A stretch of DNA of 11,349 bases from Pseudomonadota bacterium (GCA_003242425.1 QGUL01000020.1:1-11349), one strand, 5' to 3'. Counted from the stretch's first letter, positions 1-6,944 are shown. Notes: generated from the letters alone by a model not told the origin. Numbers and translations: made by a program.

Positions 1-1
1 G

Positions 2-1024
2 CTGCCCCTGGGGCCGGTCATGATCGACGTCGCCGGCACCGCGCTCGGCGACGACGAACGCCAGATGCTCCTTCATCCGCTGGTGGGCGGCGTGATCCTG
101 TTCGCGCGCAACTACCAGTCTCCCGAACAACTGAAGGTGCTCACGGCGGAAATCCGCGCCCTGCGTACGCCGCCGCTCCTGATCGGCGTCGATCACGAAG
201 GCGGGCGGGTGCAGCGCTTCCGCGATGGCTTCACGCGGCTGCCGCCCATGCGCGCGTTCGGTAGGCTCTACGACCGCGATCCGGAGCTTGCGCGGCATCT
301 CGCGCGGGCTGCGGGCCGGGTGATCGCGAGCGAGCTGCAGGCGCACGGCGTCGATTTCAGCTTCACGCCCGTGCTCGACGTCGATCACGGCTGCAGCGCG
401 GTGATCGGCGACCGCGCCTTCCATTCCGACCCTGATGCGATCGCTGAGCTTGCGGGGGCGCTCATCGCCGGACTGCGTGTTCAGGGCATGGGCGCAGTGG
501 GCAAGCATTTTCCCGGTCACGGCGGCTGCGAAGCCGACTCGCATGTCGCGATCCCGGTGGACGAGCGCAGCTACGAGGACATCGCGCGCACCGATCTCCA
601 GCCCTTCCGCAAACTGTTCGGGCAGGGCCTGTGCGCGGTGATGCCCGCGCACGTCATCTATCCCAAGGTGGACGAGCGGCCGGCCGGATTTTCGCGCCGC
701 TGGCTGCAGGACATTCTGCGCGGCGAGCTCGGTTTCGACGGTCTCGTCTTCAGCGACGATCTGTCCATGGAAGGGGCCAGCGTCGCGGGCGGGCCGCTCG
801 CGCGCGCGCAGGCCGCGCTGGAAGCGGGCTGCGACATGGTGCTGGTCTGCAACAAGCCCGATTCGGCACGAGAGGTTCTGGCCGGCCTGGAAGTGCCGCC
901 GGTGCAAGCTGTCAGGGTGGAGCGCCTGCGCCGGCAGACGCCGCCCGCACCGGAAGAACGGCAGCTCGCCCGTGCGGCGCAAAGCGAGCTGAACGAGGCG
1001 TTGGCGGCGGGGGTGCTGGTCTGA
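2..1024 (+). CDS. nagZ: beta-N-acetylglucosaminidase NagZ, 5' partial
   Basis: Glycoside hydrolase family 3 enzyme that removes N-acetylglucosamine from anhydromuropeptides in the cytoplasm during peptidoglycan recycling. The reading frame is open to the window edge: before the ATG at 20 it reads LPLGPV, and the usual NagZ N-terminus is (L)GPVMLDV, so the true start lies upstream and the gene is cut by only a few codons. Counting from the ATG at 20, the NagZ loop KHFPGHGG...DSH spans residues 162-175 and carries the Asp/His general-acid dyad (D173, H175); the nucleophile region FSDDLSMEG holds D246/D247. [19 protein letters not shown] near residue 58 is a further NagZ hallmark. The length matches the roughly 340-residue single-domain Gram-negative form. 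Its TGA overlaps the probable start of the next gene. Confidence 0.95.
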   Translation: MPLGPVMIDVAGTALGDDERQMLLHPLVGGVILFARNYQSPEQLKVLTAEIRALRTPPLLIGVDHEGGRVQRFRDGFTRLPPMRAFGRLYDRDPELARHLARAAGRVIASELQAHGVDFSFTPVLDVDHGCSAVIGDRAFHSDPDAIAELAGALIAGLRVQGMGAVGKHFPGHGGCEADSHVAIPVDERSYEDIARTDLQPFRKLFGQGLCAVMPAHVIYPKVDERPAGFSRRWLQDILRGELGFDGLVFSDDLSMEGASVAGGPLARAQAALEAGCDMVLVCNKPDSAREVLAGLEVPPVQAVRVERLRRQTPPAPEERQLARAAQSELNEALAAGVLV

Positions 1025-1635
1025 GCGGCGGACATACCCATCGCGCGGGGCGCCATCTGGCTTTCGGTCTGGCGATTACGCTCGGTTTCGGCGTGGTGGA
1101 GGCGATCGCAGGCTGGTGGGCGCATTCGCTGGCGCTGCTCTCCGACGCGGGCCATATGCTGAGCGATGCGTTCGCTCTGGGGCTTGCCGCCTGCGCAGAA
1201 CGTGTCGCCCATCGTCACCGCGCGGGCGAGGATCTGCATCGCGCGGAAATGGCCGCCGCGGTAATCAATTCGCTGCTCATGGCGGCGATCGTGCTGTGGA
1301 TCGCGTTCGAAGCCTTCGAGCGCCTGCGGGCGCCGCGACCGGTGGACGGGGCGGTGGTGGCGGGCATCGCGCTCGTCGGCGTGGGCGTCAACGTGCTCGT
1401 TGCCAAAGTCATTTCCCACGGCGAGCAGACGCTGAACACGCGCGCCGCGCTCCTGCACGTGTTCGGCGATCTGGCCGGCTCGGTGGTGGCGCTGATTTCG
1501 GGTGTCGTGATCTATCTCACCGGCTGGCTGCCCATCGACCCCATACTTTCGCTCGTGGTGGCGGGCCTGATCGGATTCGCCACGTTCAACCTTTTGCGTG
1601 AGGCATGGACGACCGCGCGCGCGAACCGCTCATGA
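1021..1635 (+). CDS. short cation diffusion facilitator (CDF) protein, probable Zn2+ exporter
   Basis: Inner-membrane divalent metal/proton antiporter of the CDF family. About 204 residues with six predicted membrane helices. Helix 2 contains DAGHMLSD and helix 5 contains [10 protein letters not shown], so both HxxxD metal-site motifs (HD-HD, typical of Zn transporters) are present. The protein stops about 15 residues after helix 6 ([16 protein letters not shown]), so the roughly 80-residue cytoplasmic C-terminal domain of ordinary ~300-residue CDF proteins is absent. The stop forms an ATGA overlap with the next gene, so this is not a random truncation. No ATG, GTG or TTG gives a suitable start; the best is CTG at 1021, overlapping the nagZ stop as CTGA, with GGCGGGGG about 8 nt upstream. 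The start is therefore uncertain while the family is clear. Confidence 0.85.
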   Translation: MSGGHTHRAGRHLAFGLAITLGFGVVEAIAGWWAHSLALLSDAGHMLSDAFALGLAACAERVAHRHRAGEDLHRAEMAAAVINSLLMAAIVLWIAFEAFERLRAPRPVDGAVVAGIALVGVGVNVLVAKVISHGEQTLNTRAALLHVFGDLAGSVVALISGVVIYLTGWLPIDPILSLVVAGLIGFATFNLLREAWTTARANRS

Positions 1636-2279
1636 ACCAGGTGCCCAAGGGCAAGACTTTCGATGCCGGCTGCGTGCAATGCCCGCGGCTGGCGGCTTTC
1701 CTCGCCGAAGTGCGCGAGGCGAATCCCGGCTACTACGCGCGCCCGGTACCGTCGTTCGGCGATCCGAAAGCCGAATTGCTCGTCGTGGGCCTTGCGCCCG
1801 GCATGCACGGCGCCAACCGCACCGGCCGGCCTTTCACCGGCGACTACGCCGGCATCCTGCTCTACGAGACGCTGTACAAGTTCGGCTACGCCAACCGCGT
1901 CGGTACGGCCGATCCCGACGACGGGCTGGTGCTGAAAGGCTGCCGCATCGCCAACGCGGTGAAGTGCGTGCCGCCGCAGAACAAGCCCAATCCGGACGAA
2001 ATCAAGCGCTGCAACCAGTATCTCGCCGCCGAGCTCGCCGCCTGTCCGCCGCGCGCCATTCTCGCGCTCGGCCGCATCGCGCACGACGCCGCGCTGATGG
2101 CGCTCGGCTTCAAACCCAACGGCTACCGCTTCGCGCATCACGCGGTCCACGATCTGCCGAACGGGATGCGGCTCTACGATAGCTACCACTGCAGCCGATA
2201 CAATACCCAGACCCGACGCCTGACCACGGAAATGTTCGAAGCCGTGTTCGCCGACATCGCCGCCTATCTGGGGCGGTGA
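1632..2279 (+). CDS. uracil-DNA glycosylase, family 5 (UDGb type)
   Basis: Base-excision repair enzyme that removes uracil, and in this family also other deaminated bases, from DNA. Numbered from ATG 1632 it has 215 residues. Four cysteines fit the [4Fe-4S] site of family 4/5 enzymes: C14 and C17 (CVQCPRL), C112 (NAVKCVPPQNKP) and C138 (ELAACPPR). Motif 1 is GLAPGMHGANRTGRPFTGD and motif 2 is SYHCSRYNTQTRRL. In motif 1 the position of the catalytic acid of family 4 is an Ala/Gly/Met run, as in family 5. The chosen ATG overlaps the stop of the CDF gene (ATGA); an in-frame ATG at 1605 would add nine residues. It lies 21 nt before uvrC, so two DNA-repair genes appear co-transcribed. Confidence 0.92.
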   Translation: MNQVPKGKTFDAGCVQCPRLAAFLAEVREANPGYYARPVPSFGDPKAELLVVGLAPGMHGANRTGRPFTGDYAGILLYETLYKFGYANRVGTADPDDGLVLKGCRIANAVKCVPPQNKPNPDEIKRCNQYLAAELAACPPRAILALGRIAHDAALMALGFKPNGYRFAHHAVHDLPNGMRLYDSYHCSRYNTQTRRLTTEMFEAVFADIAAYLGR

Positions 2280-2300
2280 GCCGGCAGGCTCTGCGCCAAA

Positions 2301-4100
2301 GTGTTCGACGCCGCCACATTCATCGCCGGTCTGCCGCATCTGCCCGGGGTGTACCGCATGCTCGGAGCCTCGGGCGAGGTGCTGTACGTCGGCAAGGCGC
2401 GCGATCTCAAGAAGCGCGTCGCCTCCTATTTCCAGAAGACCGGCCACAGCCCGCGCATCGCGCTGATGGTGAGCCAGATCGCCAACATCGAGATCACCGT
2501 CACGCGTTCGGAGGCCGAAGCGCTGCTGCTCGAGAACAATCTCATCAAGTCGCTCGCGCCGCGCTACAACATCCTGTTCCGCGACGACAAGTCCTATCCC
2601 TATCTGATGATCAGCGGCCACGCCTTTCCGCGGCTAGCCTTCCACCGCGGCGCGCTGGACAAGAAGAACCTCTATTTCGGGCCGTATCCCAACGCGGGCG
2701 CGGTGCGCGAGAGCATCCAGCTCCTGCAGAAGGTGTTCCGGCTGCGGACCTGCGAGGATTCGGTGTTCATGAACCGTACGCGGCCCTGCCTGCTGCATCA
2801 GATCAAGCGCTGCTCGGCGCCCTGCGTGGGCCTCGTGGACGAGCAGAGCTATCAGGCCGACGTGCGCAACGCCGTGCTGTTCATGGAAGGCAAGGAAGAC
2901 GACGTGCGCGAGGCGCTGACGAGGCAAATGCACGAAGCGGCCGAGCGCCTGGAATTCGAGCAGGCGGCCGTCTATCGCGATCGCCTGCAGTCGCTGTCCA
3001 CCCTGCAGGGACGGCAGTATGTGGACGTCGGCAAGGCCTTGAACGCCGACGCCGTGGCCTGCGTGGCGGAACGGGGCCTTGCCTGCGTGAACCTCGTCAT
3101 GGTGCGCAACGGCCGCTATCTGGGCGACAAGAGCTTCTTCCCGCAGCACGCCGAGGGGCACAGCCCCGCCGAAGTGGCGAGCGCCTTCCTGGCGCAGCAT
3201 TACGCCCAGAGCCCGGTGCCGCCCCTCGTCATCGTCCAGGAAGAGACGGAAACCGAAGAGCTGGAGGCGCTGCTGTCGGAACTGGCGGGGCATGCGGTGC
3301 AGCTCGTCAACCGTCCGACCGCCGAACGCCGCGCCTGGCTGGACATGGCGCAGCGCAACGCCGCGCACGCCCTGGCGCAACGGCTGCGGGAGCAGGGCAC
3401 GCAGGAGCAGCGCCTCGCGGCGCTGCGCGAAGCGCTCGAATTGCCGGAGACGCTGCGCCGCATCGAGTGTTTCGACATCAGCCACACCCAGGGCGAGGCG
3501 ACAGTGGCGGCCTGCGTCGTGTACGATCAGCTCGGCATGCGGCCGACGGAGTACCGGCGCTACAACATCACCGGCATCGCGCCGGGCGACGACTATGCCG
3601 CCATGCGCAGCGTGCTCTCGCGCCGCTACGAGAAAGTCACACGGGGCGAGGGCGTGGTACCGGACTTGATCCTGATCGACGGCGGCCGCGGCCAGGTGAA
3701 CGCGGCGCGCGAGGTGCTGGAGGATCTGGGGCTCGGCGACGTGGCCCTGATCGGTGTGGCGAAGGGGCCTGAACGCAAACCCGGCCTGGAGGAGCTGATT
3801 CTCGCAGACGGCAAACACAGCTTGCAATTGCCGCCCGATCACCCGGGCCTGCACCTCATCCAGCAGGTGCGCGACGAGGCGCACCGTTTCGCCATCACAG
3901 GCCATCGCGCGCGCAGGGCGAAGGCGCGCGTGACGTCGAGCCTGGAAGGCATCGCCGGCGTGGGTGCGAAACGCCGGCGCCAGCTGCTCGAACGCTTCGG
4001 CGGCCTCAAAGGGGTACTGGCCGCGAGCGTGGAGGATCTGGCGCAGGTGAAGGGGATCAGCCGCACCCTGGCCGAACGCATTTACAGGGAGTTGCACTAA
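2301..4100 (+). CDS. uvrC: excinuclease ABC subunit C
   Basis: Nuclease subunit of UvrABC nucleotide excision repair; it cuts damaged DNA on both sides of the lesion. The 599-residue length matches the family (E. coli about 610). Domains in order: GIY-YIG nuclease at residues ~12-90 (PGVYRMLG at 15-22, [15 protein letters not shown] at 26-40, catalytic Glu E78 in [10 protein letters not shown]); a cysteine-containing linker ([27 protein letters not shown]); a UVR/UvrB-binding helix at ~195-232 ([19 protein letters not shown]); an RNase-H-like nuclease at ~380-535 ([30 protein letters not shown]); and tandem helix-hairpin-helix motifs at ~545-599. The start is GTG at 2301; no in-frame ATG lies upstream of the conserved N-terminus. 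pgsA begins at the base after its stop. Confidence 0.98.
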   Translation: MFDAATFIAGLPHLPGVYRMLGASGEVLYVGKARDLKKRVASYFQKTGHSPRIALMVSQIANIEITVTRSEAEALLLENNLIKSLAPRYNILFRDDKSYPYLMISGHAFPRLAFHRGALDKKNLYFGPYPNAGAVRESIQLLQKVFRLRTCEDSVFMNRTRPCLLHQIKRCSAPCVGLVDEQSYQADVRNAVLFMEGKEDDVREALTRQMHEAAERLEFEQAAVYRDRLQSLSTLQGRQYVDVGKALNADAVACVAERGLACVNLVMVRNGRYLGDKSFFPQHAEGHSPAEVASAFLAQHYAQSPVPPLVIVQEETETEELEALLSELAGHAVQLVNRPTAERRAWLDMAQRNAAHALAQRLREQGTQEQRLAALREALELPETLRRIECFDISHTQGEATVAACVVYDQLGMRPTEYRRYNITGIAPGDDYAAMRSVLSRRYEKVTRGEGVVPDLILIDGGRGQVNAAREVLEDLGLGDVALIGVAKGPERKPGLEELILADGKHSLQLPPDHPGLHLIQQVRDEAHRFAITGHRARRAKARVTSSLEGIAGVGAKRRRQLLERFGGLKGVLAASVEDLAQVKGISRTLAERIYRELH

Positions 4101-4685
4101 GTGCCGTTCAATCTGCCGATCGTCCTGACCTGGTTCCGCGTCGCGATCATTCCGCTGTTCGTGGCGATCTTCTATCTGCCGGAACCCTGGTTTTCGCTGC
4201 ACGAGAAGAACCTGATCGCTACCGTCCTTTTCACCGCGGCGGCCGTGACCGACTGGCTCGACGGCTATCTCGCGCGGCGCTGGAACCAGACTTCCGCGTT
4301 CGGCGCCTTCCTCGATCCGGTCGCAGACAAACTCATCGTGGCTGCGGCGCTGATCGTGCTGATCGACTTCGAGCGCGTGAACGCGGTGCTCGCGTTCATC
4401 ATCATCGGGCGCGAAATCACCATCTCGGCGCTGCGCGAGTGGATGGCGAAAGTGGGCGAGACCAAAAGTGTCGCGGTCAACTTCCTCGGCAAGATCAAGA
4501 CGGTTTCGCAGCTCGTCGCCATTCCCATGCTGCTCTACCACGATCGCGTCGGATTCCTGGATCCGATGGCCCTCGGCACCTGGCTGATCTGGGCCGCGGC
4601 GGTGCTGACGCTGGTGTCGATGTTCTACTACTTGAAACTCGCCAGCCCGCGCGCGTTCAATCGCCGCGGCGCGGACGCGGAATGA
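4101..4685 (+). CDS. pgsA: CDP-diacylglycerol--glycerol-3-phosphate 3-phosphatidyltransferase
   Basis: Integral membrane enzyme of phosphatidylglycerol synthesis: CDP-diacylglycerol + sn-glycerol-3-phosphate give phosphatidylglycerophosphate + CMP. The 194 residues include the complete CDP-alcohol phosphatidyltransferase motif D-x2-D-G-x2-A-R-x8-G-x3-D-x3-D with D51, D54, G55, A58, R59, G68, D72 and D76. Several hydrophobic segments are visible (about 5-27, 38-50, 78-105 and 150-175). The start is GTG at 4101, directly after the uvrC TAA, with AGGGA about 11 nt upstream inside uvrC, so translational coupling is likely. The uvrC-pgsA pairing followed by glycine, cysteine and leucine tRNAs is the same as in E. 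coli. Confidence 0.97.
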   Translation: MPFNLPIVLTWFRVAIIPLFVAIFYLPEPWFSLHEKNLIATVLFTAAAVTDWLDGYLARRWNQTSAFGAFLDPVADKLIVAAALIVLIDFERVNAVLAFIIIGREITISALREWMAKVGETKSVAVNFLGKIKTVSQLVAIPMLLYHDRVGFLDPMALGTWLIWAAAVLTLVSMFYYLKLASPRAFNRRGADAE

Positions 4686-4694
4686 GATTGCTGC

Positions 4695-4723
4695 TTGACC
4701 CGCATGCGTCGGCTGCGTAGAAT
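4695..4723 (+). promoter_or_regulatory. sigma-70 promoter of the tRNA cluster
   Basis: A -35 box TTGACC (4695-4700), exactly 17 bp of spacer and a -10 box TAGAAT (4718-4723) lie just after pgsA and 14 nt before tRNA-Gly. The bases after the -10 box are GC-rich (GCGGCC), as in stringently controlled tRNA and rRNA promoters. This is the best-matching promoter in the window. Confidence 0.85.
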
Positions 4724-4736
4724 GCGGCCTCGCTCT

Positions 4737-4812
4737 GCGGGAGTAGCTCAGTTGGTAGAGCGCAACCTTGCCAAGGTTGAGGTCGCGAGTTCGAGACTCG
4801 TCTCCCGCTCCA
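4737..4812 (+). tRNA. tRNA-Gly(GCC)
   Basis: 76 nt with encoded CCA. The acceptor stem GCGGGAG pairs with CTCCCGC, the discriminator is T and CCA is at 4810-4812. The anticodon stem CAACC/GGTTG encloses the loop TTGCCAA with anticodon GCC at 4770-4772. The T arm contains GTTCGAG. It corresponds to glyW in the E. coli gene order and follows a clear sigma-70 promoter. Confidence 0.98.
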
Positions 4813-4824
4813 GTTTCTCTACGA

Positions 4825-4867
4825 GGGAAGGCAGTCAAATGCTTTCCCTTTTTAGTTTTTTTGCGGT
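4825..4867 (+). terminator. Rho-independent terminator after tRNA-Gly
   Basis: The stem GGGAAGGCA (4825-4833) pairs with TGCTTTCCC (4840-4848) over 9 bp with one G-T, around a 6-nt loop. It is followed by TTTTTAG and then a run of seven T. Its position between tRNA-Gly and tRNA-Cys suggests that tRNA-Gly is at least partly transcribed alone, or that read-through sets the dose of the following tRNAs. Confidence 0.85.
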
Positions 4868-4901
4868 TCAATTGCCCCTGTGGGCAGCGCGTTCCTCCCG
4901 C

Positions 4902-4975
4902 GGCGGGGTGGCAGAGTGGTTATGCAGCGGCCTGCAAAGCCGTGGACGCCGGTTCGATTCCGACCCCCGCCTCCA
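4902..4975 (+). tRNA. tRNA-Cys(GCA)
   Basis: 74 nt with encoded CCA. The acceptor stem GGCGGGG pairs with CCCCGCC, the discriminator is T as expected for tRNA-Cys, and CCA is at 4973-4975. The anticodon GCA is at 4934-4936 within CGGCCTGCAAAGCCG. It corresponds to cysT in the E. coli order. No convincing promoter of its own is visible after the preceding terminator. Confidence 0.97.
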
Positions 4976-5078
4976 GAACCTCCCCGATCCTTGTCCCACA
5001 TCGCCGGGCGACATTACAACCGGGCGCCGATGACCGGCCCGTGAGCGCGTCAGCTGCGCGCGGTGGCATACTCTGCGC

Positions 5079-5098
5079 CGCGCCTTGGCCAAGGCGCG
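5079..5098. repeat. perfect 20-bp palindrome before tRNA-Leu
   Basis: CGCGCCTTGG is followed directly by its reverse complement CCAAGGCGCG. It ends 8 bp before the tRNA-Leu 5' end. As RNA it could fold into a 7-bp stem with a 6-nt loop in the pre-tRNA leader; as DNA it could bind a dimeric protein. No T-run follows, so it is not a standard terminator. Upstream, TGGCATACT (5064-5072) resembles an extended -10 element and might drive tRNA-Leu. Confidence 0.5.
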
Positions 5099-5106
5099 CG
5101 TGTCAC

Positions 5107-5193
5107 GCCCGGATGGCGAAATTGGTAGACGCAAGGGACTTAAAATCCCTCGACCGCAAGGTCATGCCGGTTCGAGTCCGGCTCCGGGCACCA
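5107..5193 (+). tRNA. tRNA-Leu(TAA)
   Basis: 87 nt, the long-variable-arm class expected for leucine. The acceptor stem GCCCGGA pairs with TCCGGGC, the discriminator is A and CCA is at 5191-5193. The anticodon stem AGGGA/TCCCT surrounds the loop with TAA at 5141-5143. It corresponds to leuZ in the E. coli order. Its 3' 38 bases are repeated exactly at 5310-5347. Confidence 0.98.
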
Positions 5194-5233
5194 AAGCCGA
5201 CCACCCAACCCACACTAGGCGCATGACAGCGAA

Positions 5234-5253
5234 GACCTTGCGTCATGGGATTT
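5234..5253 (-). repeat. inverted fragment of tRNA-Leu
   Basis: Read on the minus strand this stretch is AAATCCC, then five bases, then GCAAGGTC. In tRNA-Leu the stretch 5144-5163 is AAATCCC, six bases, then GCAAGGTC, so the two match over the 3' anticodon arm and variable arm with one or two differences. It also pairs with 5300-5317 of the direct copy to make a large imperfect hairpin. Short matches by eye; moderate confidence that it is derived from the tRNA. Confidence 0.5.
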
Positions 5254-5264
5254 GGGTGGAGACT

Positions 5265-5288
5265 CATGCGCGCCGGCAGGCGCGCGTG
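5265..5288. repeat. hairpin in the tRNA-Leu scar
   Basis: CATGCGCGCC (5265-5274) pairs with GGCGCGCGTG (5279-5288) over 10 bp with one G-T, around the loop GGCA. It forms the tip of the larger dyad made by 5234-5253 and 5300-5317. Confidence 0.55.
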
Positions 5289-5309
5289 ATGTCGGAGCCA
5301 AAATCCCAA

Positions 5310-5347
5310 GCAAGGTCATGCCGGTTCGAGTCCGGCTCCGGGCACCA
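5310..5347 (+). repeat. 38-bp direct copy of the tRNA-Leu 3' end (possible attachment-site remnant)
   Basis: Bases 5310-5347 are identical to 5156-5193 of tRNA-Leu: part of the variable arm, the whole T arm, the 3' acceptor strand and CCA. The two copies lie 154 bp apart. A copied tRNA 3' end is the usual trace of tyrosine-recombinase integration, but the interval is far too short for an element and contains no integrase, so this would be a scar. A defective tandem tRNA duplication is the alternative. The copy lacks the 5' acceptor strand and D arm, so it is not a functional tRNA. Confidence 0.8.
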
Positions 5348-5423
5348 CGTCAGTTTGCGCCAAAGTTGCGCGCGTGCCTTGGTCAAACGCAGTGGGGCGA
5401 GCAGGCGTCCCGAGCTCCGACGC

Positions 5424-6083
5424 TCAATGCGAGGCGCCGAGATCCCGCAGGCGCTCGGGCGACAGCAGCTCGATCCGGCCGCGCGACAGCCTCACCATGC
5501 CCGTACGCTCGAATTCCTTGAGCAGGCGGCTCACCACTTCACGCGCCGTACCCAGTTCTGTCGCCAGCGCCTGATGCGTGGCTTCCACCGCGCCGTCGTG
5601 GGCGCGGACCAGCAGGCAGGCCGCCAGGCGTCTGTCCATGCGGCGGAAGGCGACTTCTTCCACCAGCATCATCAAGGTGGCGAGCCGGTCGTCGTAACTC
5701 GCCAGCACGAAACGGCGGAAAGCTTCGGAAGCCTGCATCAGCTCGTCGAACAATGCCGGGGGCAGGAGCGCCACGCGCGTCGGTTCTTCCGCCACCGCCT
5801 CGGCCTGGAAGGGGCGCTGCGAGATGAGGCAGCCGATCGACAGCGCGCACATCTCGTTCGCGCCGATGCGATAGAGCACGATCTCGTTGCCCGAGTCATC
5901 GCGCATCTGCACGCGGATGCAGCCGCAGAGCACCAGCGGCAGGCCGGGGCAGGGCTGACCGTGACCGATCACCACTTCGCCCGCCGGCAGTTCGTGGACG
6001 CTGAGACGCTGAAGGGCCAATTGCCGCAGGGACGCGGGCAGGGAGGCGAGCGCGGGATGTTCGAGGAGCAGCTTGTCGTTCAT
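5424..6083 (-). CDS. Crp/Fnr-family transcriptional regulator
   Basis: DNA-binding regulator of about 219 residues from the ATG at 6083. The N-terminal half is a cyclic-nucleotide-binding-like beta-roll (LPAGEVVIGHGQPCPGLPLVLCGCIRVQM...NEIVLYRIGANEMCALSIGCLIS). The dimerisation helix follows (FRRFVLASYDDRLATLMMLVEEVAFRRMDRRLAACLL), then a winged helix with recognition region ATELGTAREVVSRLLKEFERTG near residues 165-190. It lacks the N-terminal cysteine cluster of oxygen-sensing FNR, so the signal cannot be named. A GTG at 6128 would add 15 residues but falls inside the GTGA-N5-TCAC dyad, so the internal ATG is preferred. It is divergent from a DUF2892 gene and a cytochrome pair, its likely targets. 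Confidence 0.93.
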   Translation of the reverse strand: MNDKLLLEHPALASLPASLRQLALQRLSVHELPAGEVVIGHGQPCPGLPLVLCGCIRVQMRDDSGNEIVLYRIGANEMCALSIGCLISQRPFQAEAVAEEPTRVALLPPALFDELMQASEAFRRFVLASYDDRLATLMMLVEEVAFRRMDRRLAACLLVRAHDGAVEATHQALATELGTAREVVSRLLKEFERTGMVRLSRGRIELLSPERLRDLGASH

Positions 6084-6115
6084 TTGACGGATCGCAAAAA
6101 CGTGCGCGCCGGACG

Positions 6116-6128
6116 GTGACTTAATCAC
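6116..6128. promoter_or_regulatory. candidate Crp/Fnr-type operator
   Basis: The dyad GTGACTTAATCAC has perfect GTGA/TCAC arms and a 5-bp centre; canonical CRP and FNR sites have TGA-N6-TCA, so the spacing is one base short. It lies 33 bp before the regulator's ATG and centres at 6122, about 41 bp upstream of a start site predicted from TATACC (6151-6156). That is the class II activator position. Function is inferred only. Confidence 0.45.
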
Positions 6129-6150
6129 TGAGCGTCGCGGCGGCCGTGGC

Positions 6151-6156
6151 TATACC
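6151..6156 (+). promoter_or_regulatory. candidate -10 box for the DUF2892 gene
   Basis: TATACC with no recognisable -35 box at the right distance, as expected for an activator-dependent promoter. The predicted start site near 6163 would leave a leader of about 28 nt that includes the GGAGG ribosome site at 6181-6185. Confidence 0.35.
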
Positions 6157-6190
6157 TATGGCCGTCCGCAAACCTGTCATGGAGGCGCGA

Positions 6191-6388
6191 ATGTTCTGTC
6201 GAAATCTCGGTACGACCGACCGCATTATCCGCGTAGTCCTGGGTATTGTCCTGCTCAGCCTGGTGTTCGTCGGCCCCGCCACGCCCTGGGGCTGGATCGG
6301 CATCGTGCCCCTGGTGACCGGCCTGGCCGGCACGTGTCCGCTGTACCGGCTGTTCGGCCTTTCGACCTGCGCGACCACCAAGTCCTGA
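6191..6388 (+). CDS. small membrane protein, DUF2892 (YgaP-like transmembrane) family
   Basis: 65 residues: MFCRNLGTTDRIIRVVLGI, then two hydrophobic segments (about 12-30 and 33-51) and a short tail with two cysteines (GTCPLYRLFGLSTC). The N-terminal pattern N-x-G-x-x-D-R-x-x-R and the motif GxCPLYxxxG are typical of DUF2892, also found fused to rhodanese in YgaP. The start at 6191 is set by a strong ribosome site GGAGG (6181-6185) five bases upstream; in-frame starts further upstream (GTG 6146, ATG 6158, ATG 6179) have none. It is divergent from the Crp/Fnr gene and upstream of cytochrome genes, which suggests a role in sulfur, redox or respiratory stress. No specific function is established here. 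Confidence 0.88.
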   Translation: MFCRNLGTTDRIIRVVLGIVLLSLVFVGPATPWGWIGIVPLVTGLAGTCPLYRLFGLSTCATTKS

Positions 6389-6486
6389 GTCCCGGCGCGA
6401 CTCGTGTCACACCGCCGCACAGCCGGCTTGGTTAAGCTTCGGCCGTTGCGGCGGATTACCGCCCATTCCTTTCCAAGAATCAGAAC

Positions 6487-6930
6487 ATGCGATCGCTCAA
6501 ACCTCTTATCCTCGTCGCCGCCGCGGCGTTCAGCTCGGCCGCCTGGGCGGACGACGCCGTCGTCAAATACCGCCAGAACCAGATGGCCGCGCTGGGCGCC
6601 CACATGGGTTCCATCACGGCCGTGGTGAAGAACGAAGTGCCGCACACCGACCAGCTGAACGCGCACGCGCAGGCGCTTGCCGCCACGGCGCTGTTCACCA
6701 AGACGGTATTCAAGGAAAAGGTCCAGAACAGCCAGAGCGCGTCCAAGGATGCGGTCTGGAGCGATTGGGACCGGTTCGCCAAGGACGCCGACGCGCTCCA
6801 GGAAGCCGCCGCGCAGCTCGCCAAGGCGGTCGCCGCCAACGATCAGGGCGCGGTGCGCAAGTACGTGGGCGAAGTCGGCAAGACCTGCAAGAGCTGCCAC
6901 GATCAGTTCAAGCTGAAGAAAGGCGGCTGA
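6487..6930 (+). CDS. cytochrome c' (class II c-type cytochrome)
   Basis: Periplasmic haem protein of 147 residues. A signal peptide is clear: MRSLKPLILVAAAAFSSAAWA with probable cleavage before DDAVV. The mature part is helical (KYRQNQMAALGAHMGSITAVVKNEV...) and the single haem motif CKSCH is near the C-terminus (C134, C137, H138), which is the four-helix-bundle cytochrome c' arrangement rather than class I with an N-terminal motif. Family members bind NO and CO and are linked to nitrosative-stress protection in several proteobacteria. The gene lies 14 nt before a cytochrome b561 gene, a common pairing suggesting electron transfer from the quinone pool. No strong promoter or Shine-Dalgarno sequence is visible in the 98-nt gap upstream. 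Confidence 0.94.
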   Translation: MRSLKPLILVAAAAFSSAAWADDAVVKYRQNQMAALGAHMGSITAVVKNEVPHTDQLNAHAQALAATALFTKTVFKEKVQNSQSASKDAVWSDWDRFAKDADALQEAAAQLAKAVAANDQGAVRKYVGEVGKTCKSCHDQFKLKKGG

Positions 6931-6944
6931 GACCGTCCGGCGCG

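Noticed and set aside
1512..2621. 369-codon open frame on the minus strand
   Set aside because: Antisense to the glycosylase and uvrC start regions and without recognisable motifs.
2634..4871. 745-codon open frame on the minus strand
   Set aside because: It lies antisense to uvrC, pgsA and tRNA-Gly, has shadow-like His/Gln/Arg-rich composition and matches no family; a common effect of high GC.
5300..5347. Second functional tRNA-Leu
   Set aside because: Only the 3' portion is present; the 5' acceptor strand, D arm and a proper anticodon arm are missing.
6126..6128. GTG as start of the Crp/Fnr gene
   Set aside because: It falls inside the palindromic operator candidate and has no ribosome site; the ATG at 6083 fits the family N-terminus.
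6146..6190. Upstream starts for the DUF2892 gene
   Set aside because: The ideal GGAGG site at 6181-6185 serves ATG 6191, and the family begins at about that residue.
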